Source: Bacteroidota bacterium (lineage in GTDB: Bacteria; Bacteroidota; Bacteroidia; Bacteroidales; UBA1556). Taken from it: a DNA stretch of 10,765 bases. Each line of letters starts with the position of its first letter. Within the stretch, counting starts at the first letter, position 1. The stretch lies in contig QNXT01000296.1 of NCBI GenBank assembly GCA_003973505.1, positions 1-10,765 on the forward strand, written 5' to 3'. Shown here one piece after another: positions 6,307 through 10,765 of this stretch. The notes beneath the pieces were generated by a model. That model was not told the origin of the DNA, searched no databases, and saw only the letters and a program-made list of their open reading frames with translations. Made by a program: the position numbers and the translations under genes.

Positions 6307-9300
6307 ATGACAAACTACATAAGAAAAGAAGGTCTGCAAGGACTAAGAAATATCCTAGAACAACGTGTTTTAGTGTTAGACGGTGCTATGGGCACCATGA
6401 TTCAACGCTATAAATTAAGTGAAGCTGACTATCGTGGAGAGCGATTTAATGATTGGAATCAACCCGTGCAGGGCAATAACGATCTGCTAAACCTTACGCA
6501 ACCACAAATAATTGAAGCCATTCACAAAGAATATTTGGAAGTAGGTGCCGATATTATTGAAACCAATACGTTCAATGGCACAAAGATTTCCATGGCCGAT
6601 TATGGCATGGAGGATTATGTTTACGAAATGAATCTCCGGGCAGCTCAAATTGCGCGAAAAGCAGCGGATGAATACACCAATAAAAACCCTGAAAAACAGC
6701 GTTTTGTAGCAGGTGCTATGGGGCCAACCAATAAAACGGCTTCCCTCTCCCCTGACGTTACCGACCCGGGGTTTCTGGCAGTTAGTTTCGACGATTTGCG
6801 TGAGGACTATTATCAACAAGCCAAGGCTTTGATTGAAGGCGGTGTGGACATCCTTTTGGTGGAAACCATTTTTGACACGCTAAATGCCAAGGCTGCGCTG
6901 TTTGCAATCAATAGTTTGATGGAGGAAATTGGTGCTAAGATTCCTGTAATGGTTTCAGGCACCATTACCGATGCCAGTGGTCGAACTCTTTCAGGGCAAA
7001 CTTTGGAAGCATTCTTAAACTCCGTTTCTCACATTGATTTATTGAGCATTGGATTAAACTGCGCTCTTGGTGCCGAGGAAATGCGTCCTCATTTGGAGGA
7101 ATTGGCACAGAAGTCCAACTTCTTTGTAAGTGCCTATCCCAATGCAGGCTTGCCCAATCAGTTTGGCGAATACGACCAAAGTCCGCACGAAATGGGCTTG
7201 CATATTCACGATTTTTTGGAACATGAATTTACCAATATCGTGGGTGGCTGTTGCGGAACCACTCCGGAACATATTAAAGAGTTTGTGCAATATGCTGAAA
7301 AGGCAAATGCACGCAAACGCCCTCAAATAAAACCCAATACCAAACTGAGTGGTTTGGAAGCACTACGTATCGATTCTACTACCAATTTTATCAATATTGG
7401 GGAGCGAACCAATGTAAGCGGCTCACGTAAATTTGCCCGATTGATTCGTGAAAAGAAGTACGAAGAAGCTTTGGATGTAGCACATAATCAAGTAGAAGGT
7501 GGTGCGCAAGTGATTGATGTTTGTATGGATGATGCCATGCTCGATGCCGAAAAAGAAATGCATATATTCCTTAACCTTTTGGTAGCTGAGCCCGATATTG
7601 CCAAACTTCCGGTAATGATTGACAGTTCTAAATGGGAAGTAATCGAAACGGGTTTGAAATGCCTACAAGGTAAAGCCATTGTGAATTCGATAAGTTTGAA
7701 AGAAGGCGAAGAAGCCTTTATCGAACGCGCTAAAAAGATTCATGCTTATGGTGCTGCCACCGTGGTGATGGCTTTTGACGAAGAAGGTCAGGCAAACACT
7801 TACGAACGCAGGATAGAGATTTGTGAACGAGCATATAAAATCCTAACAGAGCAAGCTCATTTTCCGCCCCAAGATATAATATTTGACCCCAATATTCTAA
7901 GTATTGGAACGGGAATAGAAGAGCATAATAATTACGCTATTGATTTTATTAATACTACAAAATGGATAAAGGAGCATTTGCCCTATGCCAAAGTAAGTGG
8001 CGGAGTAAGTAACTTAAGTTTCTCATTTCGTGGCAATAATATGGTTCGTGAGGCCATGCATTCTGCCTTTTTATTTCATGCCGTACAAGCAGGAATGGAT
8101 ATGGGCATTGTAAATCCAGCCATGTTGCAGATTTACGATGATATTCCAAAGGATCTTCTGGTATTGGTTGAGGATTTGATTTTCAATCGTAGAGCCGATG
8201 CCACCGACCGATTGCTGGATTATGCAGCCAAGCATAGTGGTGATGTTCAAGAGCAAAAACACGAACAAGAATGGCGTAAAGGTACAATTTCAGAGCGTTT
8301 GTCGTATTCTTTGGTAAAAGGAATTACCCAATTTATTGATGAAGATATTGCCGAAGCACGAAAGGCTTATGCTTTTTCATTGGAGATAATTGAAGGACCA
8401 TTAATGGATGGAATGAATAAAGTAGGACAATTATTTGGTAATGGTAAAATGTTTCTACCACAAGTGGTAAAAAGTGCCCGTGTGATGAAGAAAGCCGTAG
8501 CCATACTCCTACCCTATATTGAAGAAGAAAACCAAGGCGAACGTTCATCGGCTGGCAAGGTACTTCTAGCCACTGTAAAGGGTGATGTGCATGATATTGG
8601 AAAAAATATTGTATCGGTAGTGATGGCTTGTAATAACTTCGAAATCATTGATATGGGTGTAATGGTTCCCACAGATAAAATACTAGACATGGCCATCAAA
8701 GAAAATGTGGACTTGATTGGATTAAGTGGCTTAATTACCCCTTCCTTGGAAGAAATGGTGCATTTTGGGAGAGAGATGAATCGCTTAAAACTTACTATTC
8801 CAGTGATGATTGGCGGTGCTACCACTTCGGAGATTCATACAGCTGTGAAAATAGCTCCTGAAACAGAATCTACCGTTGTGCATGTAAAAGATGCCTCTAC
8901 CAGTGTGGGAATTGCAGCGCAATTACTTTCGCAGAAAAACAACGAACAATTCTCAAAGGATATTAAGGATAAATATCTTGAAATAGCAGAAAAACATGAA
9001 GCTCGTCAGCAAAAGAAAAGCTATTTGACATTGGAGCAAGCTCGGAAAAATGGCTTTCAATTTAACACAAAAAATGCTGAGATAATTAAACCTAAAAAGC
9101 TTGGTATAACGACTTTAACAGACGTTCCTATTTCAGAAATTATTCCGTTTATCGATTGGAATTTCTTTTTCCATGCATGGCGTTTGAAAGGCAGTTACCC
9201 TAAGATATTTGATGATAGCGAAAAAGGTGAAGAAGCCCGTAAGGTTTATGATGATGCACAAAAAATGCTCGATGATATTGTAAATAAAAAGATGCTTAAA

Positions 9301-9990
9301 GCCAATGCAACTTTCGGATTGTTTGCGGCAAATCGTATTTCGGATGAAAGTGTTGAATTACAAATTGATAATCAAAAGAGAATCGTTTTTGAGTTTCTAA
9401 GAAATCAAGAAGATAAAAAAGGAAAACCAAATTATTCTTTGGCTGATTTTGTAGCTCCAAAAGAGGATAATACAAGCGATTATTTAGGCATATTTGCTGC
9501 AACTACGGGTTTAGGAATTGAGGAGCATATCGCCAGATTTGAAGCAGCAGATGATGATTATTCAGCGATAATGTTAAAGATATTGGCCGACCGATTAGCC
9601 GAAGCCTTTGCGGAGTTATTACACTATCGCATACGAAAAGAGTATTGGGGATATAGTCCTGATGAAGAGTTCGATATCAACAGTCTATTAAAGGAAAAGT
9701 ATAGAGGTATTCGCCCTGCTCCTGGCTACCCTGCTTGTCCCGAACATTCGGAAAAACGCAAGATATTTGACATATTAAATTGCGAAGAAAGCATTGGTGT
9801 AAACTTAACTGAAAGTTATGCCATGTATCCAACAGCAGCGGTTAGCGGATACTATTTTGCCCATCCTGAAATTAAGTATTTTGCAGTAGGTAAAATCGGT
9901 AAAGACCAAGTGATAAATTATGCAGAAAGAAAAGGATTGAGCAAAGAAAAAGTTGAACGCTTGTTGAATGTGAATTTGAATTATTTGTAG
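6307..9990 (+). CDS. metH: Cobalamin-dependent methionine synthase, full length
   Basis: Transfers methyl from 5-methyl-THF through cob(I)alamin to homocysteine, giving methionine and THF; cytoplasmic. At 1227 aa it has the same length as E. coli MetH and all modules in one chain. These are: homocysteine domain (about 1-330) with zinc ligands Cys252, Cys315 and Cys316; pterin domain (about 355-625) opening with [17 protein letters not shown]12 cap (about 655-745); cobalamin domain (about 748-885) with DVHDIGKN, whose His762 is the lower cobalt ligand, SGLITPS with Ser813, and GGATTSE (837-843); and the SAM-binding reactivation domain (about 900-1227) with [12 protein letters not shown] starting at Arg1136. 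No catalytic residue appears missing. The reactivation domain needs SAM plus a reduced flavodoxin, which is encoded just upstream. A SAM riboswitch precedes the gene, and metF follows after the inserted repeat element. Confidence 0.98.
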   Translation: MTNYIRKEGLQGLRNILEQRVLVLDGAMGTMIQRYKLSEADYRGERFNDWNQPVQGNNDLLNLTQPQIIEAIHKEYLEVGADIIETNTFNGTKISMADYGMEDYVYEMNLRAAQIARKAADEYTNKNPEKQRFVAGAMGPTNKTASLSPDVTDPGFLAVSFDDLREDYYQQAKALIEGGVDILLVETIFDTLNAKAALFAINSLMEEIGAKIPVMVSGTITDASGRTLSGQTLEAFLNSVSHIDLLSIGLNCALGAEEMRPHLEELAQKSNFFVSAYPNAGLPNQFGEYDQSPHEMGLHIHDFLEHEFTNIVGGCCGTTPEHIKEFVQYAEKANARKRPQIKPNTKLSGLEALRIDSTTNFINIGERTNVSGSRKFARLIREKKYEEALDVAHNQVEGGAQVIDVCMDDAMLDAEKEMHIFLNLLVAEPDIAKLPVMIDSSKWEVIETGLKCLQGKAIVNSISLKEGEEAFIERAKKIHAYGAATVVMAFDEEGQANTYERRIEICERAYKILTEQAHFPPQDIIFDPNILSIGTGIEEHNNYAIDFINTTKWIKEHLPYAKVSGGVSNLSFSFRGNNMVREAMHSAFLFHAVQAGMDMGIVNPAMLQIYDDIPKDLLVLVEDLIFNRRADATDRLLDYAAKHSGDVQEQKHEQEWRKGTISERLSYSLVKGITQFIDEDIAEARKAYAFSLEIIEGPLMDGMNKVGQLFGNGKMFLPQVVKSARVMKKAVAILLPYIEEENQGERSSAGKVLLATVKGDVHDIGKNIVSVVMACNNFEIIDMGVMVPTDKILDMAIKENVDLIGLSGLITPSLEEMVHFGREMNRLKLTIPVMIGGATTSEIHTAVKIAPETESTVVHVKDASTSVGIAAQLLSQKNNEQFSKDIKDKYLEIAEKHEARQQKKSYLTLEQARKNGFQFNTKNAEIIKPKKLGITTLTDVPISEIIPFIDWNFFFHAWRLKGSYPKIFDDSEKGEEARKVYDDAQKMLDDIVNKKMLKANATFGLFAANRISDESVELQIDNQKRIVFEFLRNQEDKKGKPNYSLADFVAPKEDNTSDYLGIFAATTGLGIEEHIARFEAADDDYSAIMLKILADRLAEAFAELLHYRIRKEYWGYSPDEEFDINSLLKEKYRGIRPAPGYPACPEHSEKRKIFDILNCEESIGVNLTESYAMYPTAAVSGYYFAHPEIKYFAVGKIGKDQVINYAERKGLSKEKVERLLNVNLNYL

Positions 9991-10000
9991 GGATGAGATG

Positions 10001-10084
10001 GAAGTCGGGAGGCCGAAGATAGAACTTGGAAGACAGGAGACCGAAGACAGGAGACCGAAGACGGAAGACAGAAGACAGAAGAAC
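10001..10084 (+). repeat. Left array of twelve tandem heptamers (GAAGACN type)
   Basis: The 84 bases divide without gaps into twelve 7-mers: GAAGTCG, GGAGGCC, GAAGATA, GAACTTG, GAAGACA, GGAGACC, GAAGACA, GGAGACC, GAAGACG, GAAGACA, GAAGACA, GAAGAAC. The consensus is GAAGACN. A 14-bp unit GAAGACAGGAGACC occurs twice in tandem (10029-10056), showing recent duplication. The strand is almost all purine apart from the C at position 6, unlike the surrounding DNA. Confidence 0.85.
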
Positions 10085-10154
10085 GTAGTTGCGAGACTTA
10101 GAGATTTGAATTTGAAATTAATAGAAATATTAGAAACCTATTTTAAACAAGATT

Positions 10155-10511
10155 ATGAGTAAGTTTAAGTTTGAGAATTTGATTATTTGGCAAAAGGCAA
10201 TGGACTATGGTGAGGATATTAATGCAATGGCTTTGAAATTTCCTGATTATGAAAAGTTTAATCTTACTTCACAAATATGTAGAGCGGTTGATTCTATTGC
10301 ATTGAATATTTCAGAAGGGTCAATTGGCCAATCTGTTCCAGAGCAAAAGAGGTTTATGGGTTATTCTATTCGTTCCCTTGCCGAAGTCGTAACTTGCCTT
10401 CATAAAGCAAAAAGACGCAATTATATAGTTCAAGAAGAATTTGAGAAACACTATGATTATGCATATAACCTTATGAATATGATGGTTGCATTTAAGAATA
10501 AACTTAGATAA
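10155..10511 (+). CDS. Four-helix-bundle protein (S23/TIGR02436 family)
   Basis: A 118-aa, mostly helical protein. FKFENLIIWQKAMDY at the start and LTSQICRAVDSIALNISEG (37-55) are the family signatures, followed by a third helix with SIRSLAEVVTCLHKAKRR and a fourth ending in YNLMNMMVAFKNKL. Members are encoded within 23S rRNA intervening sequences (hence the old name S23) and are common in Bacteroidota; a distant relative is the Avd accessory protein of diversity-generating retroelements. No reverse transcriptase or variable repeat is present here, so a DGR role is not supported. The biochemical role of the family is poorly known; basic residues would allow nucleic acid binding. No TAnnTTTG box precedes it, so it is probably transcribed with metH. 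Its position between inverted heptad arrays is the main clue to its function. Confidence 0.88.
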   Translation: MSKFKFENLIIWQKAMDYGEDINAMALKFPDYEKFNLTSQICRAVDSIALNISEGSIGQSVPEQKRFMGYSIRSLAEVVTCLHKAKRRNYIVQEEFEKHYDYAYNLMNMMVAFKNKLR

Positions 10512-10537
10512 TTAGAAAATATTGAATAATAGACAAA

Positions 10538-10603
10538 GAGCTTCGGGCTTCGGGCTTCCGTCCTCGGACTTCGGGCTTCCGACTTCTGTCTTCCAACTTT
10601 TAA
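10538..10603 (-). repeat. Right heptamer array, inverted relative to the left one
   Basis: Read on the plus strand from 10541 the bases divide into 7-mers CTTCGGG, CTTCGGG, CTTCCGT, CCTCGGA, CTTCGGG, CTTCCGA, CTTCTGT, CTTCCAA, CTTTTAA. On the minus strand the GAAGNNN register recurs and includes GAAGACA and GAAGTCG exactly as in the left array. The right array is more GC-rich, with GGG-ending units, so the two arms have diverged or expanded separately. The last unit is degenerate and stops four bases before the metF ATG. Confidence 0.82.
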
Positions 10604-10607
10604 AACC

Positions 10608-10765
10608 ATGAAAATAACAGACCATATAAAACAAGCAGATAAAACCCTTTTCTCATTTGAGATTTTGCCTCCTTTGAAAGGGGAAAACATTGAGCACATA
10701 AACCAAAATATTGAACGTTTATTAGAGTTTAAGCCCTCGTTTATTGATGTTACCTACCATCAGCA
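10608..10765 (+). CDS. metF: 5,10-methylenetetrahydrofolate reductase, N-terminal part
   Basis: The 52 visible codons read MKITDHIKQADKTLFSFEIL, then PPLKGENIEHINQNIERLLE and FKPSFIDVTYHQ. FSFEILPPLKG carries the conserved N-terminal FE-x-x-PP-K strand of MetF, with the Glu that is catalytic in the E. coli enzyme; the second part matches the following helix and the FIDVTY strand of the TIM barrel. MetF reduces 5,10-methylene-THF to 5-methyl-THF, the substrate of MetH encoded immediately upstream. The start ATG at 10608 lies four bases after the right heptamer array, so its leader is formed by that repeat. The gene continues past the window. Co-transcription with metH from the SAM-controlled promoter is likely but not proven, since the inserted element lies between them. 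Confidence 0.93.
   Translation, partial: MKITDHIKQADKTLFSFEILPPLKGENIEHINQNIERLLEFKPSFIDVTYHQ

Larger units (their letters stand above)
10001..10603 (+). mobile_element. Putative IVS-like element: four-helix-bundle gene between inverted heptad arrays
   Basis: The unit starts about 10 bases after the metH stop and ends four bases before the metF ATG, so it fills the whole metH-metF spacer. It has a left array of 7-bp repeats, an ORF of the S23/TIGR02436 four-helix-bundle family, and a right array of the same repeat in opposite orientation. An ungapped comparison of 10022-10084 with the complement of 10538-10600 gives 47 of 63 identical positions by hand count, including an exact 11-bp match, TTGGAAGACAG (10026-10036 versus 10586-10596). 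In RNA this would be a long imperfect stem with the gene in the loop, as in 23S rRNA intervening sequences that encode proteins of this family. No transposase, target-site duplication or tRNA is seen. Calling it mobile is inference from this architecture. Confidence 0.5.

Noticed and set aside
6487..9502. Several open frames antisense or out of frame within metH
   Set aside because: They are shadows of a long, fully conserved metH reading frame and show no domain or start signal.
10155..10511. Avd protein of a diversity-generating retroelement
   Set aside because: No reverse transcriptase, template repeat or variable target lies within the window; the sequence fits the general S23/TIGR02436 family.
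10001..10603. CRISPR array
   Set aside because: The repeats are 7 bp with no spacers, in two opposed blocks, and no cas gene is present.
10457..10699. 80-codon frame on the minus strand
   Set aside because: It runs antisense through the end of the four-helix-bundle gene, the right heptamer array and the start of metF, and has no recognisable features.

Overview
The window looks like a piece of a Bacteroidota chromosome. The DNA is AT-rich. Start regions lack clear Shine-Dalgarno sequences, and six genes are preceded by a TAnnTTTG box, the Bacteroidota sigma-factor -7 element. Gene content fits too: a periplasmic GH29 fucosidase, a PD40-repeat lipoprotein, and a four-helix-bundle (S23/TIGR02436) gene. 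I cannot place it below phylum level.

Layout. Positions 1-351 (minus) hold the N-terminus of a GMC-type FAD oxidoreductase, divergent from rlmD (542-1957, 23S rRNA m5U methyltransferase). A GH29 alpha-L-fucosidase (2007-3329) follows rlmD with no recognisable promoter of its own. A 365-bp gene-free gap (3330-3694) holds a compound palindromic repeat between two near-identical 14-bp direct repeats. Next come rfbC (3695-4240, dTDP-4-dehydrorhamnose 3,5-epimerase), a putative PD40 lipoprotein (4295-5335) and a long-chain flavodoxin with an unusual FMN-phosphate loop (5500-6030), which ends at a good intrinsic terminator.

The right half is a methionine/one-carbon unit: promoter, a complete SAM-I (S-box) riboswitch (6177-6295), full-length cobalamin-dependent methionine synthase metH (6307-9990), then metF (from 10608, running off the window). 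MetF makes the 5-methyl-THF that MetH uses, the riboswitch senses the end product SAM, and the flavodoxin just upstream is a plausible reductant for MetH reactivation.

The most unusual item is wedged between metH and metF. It is a roughly 600-bp element (about 10001-10603) made of a four-helix-bundle gene flanked by two arrays of 7-bp repeats in opposite orientation (GAAGACN-type on the left, CTTCnGn-type on the right). In RNA the arms could pair into a long stem with the gene in the loop. This is the architecture of the intervening sequences known in 23S rRNA genes, but here it sits inside a metabolic operon and ends four bases before the metF start codon. I regard it as the best candidate for an under-described mobile or RNA-processing element in this window.
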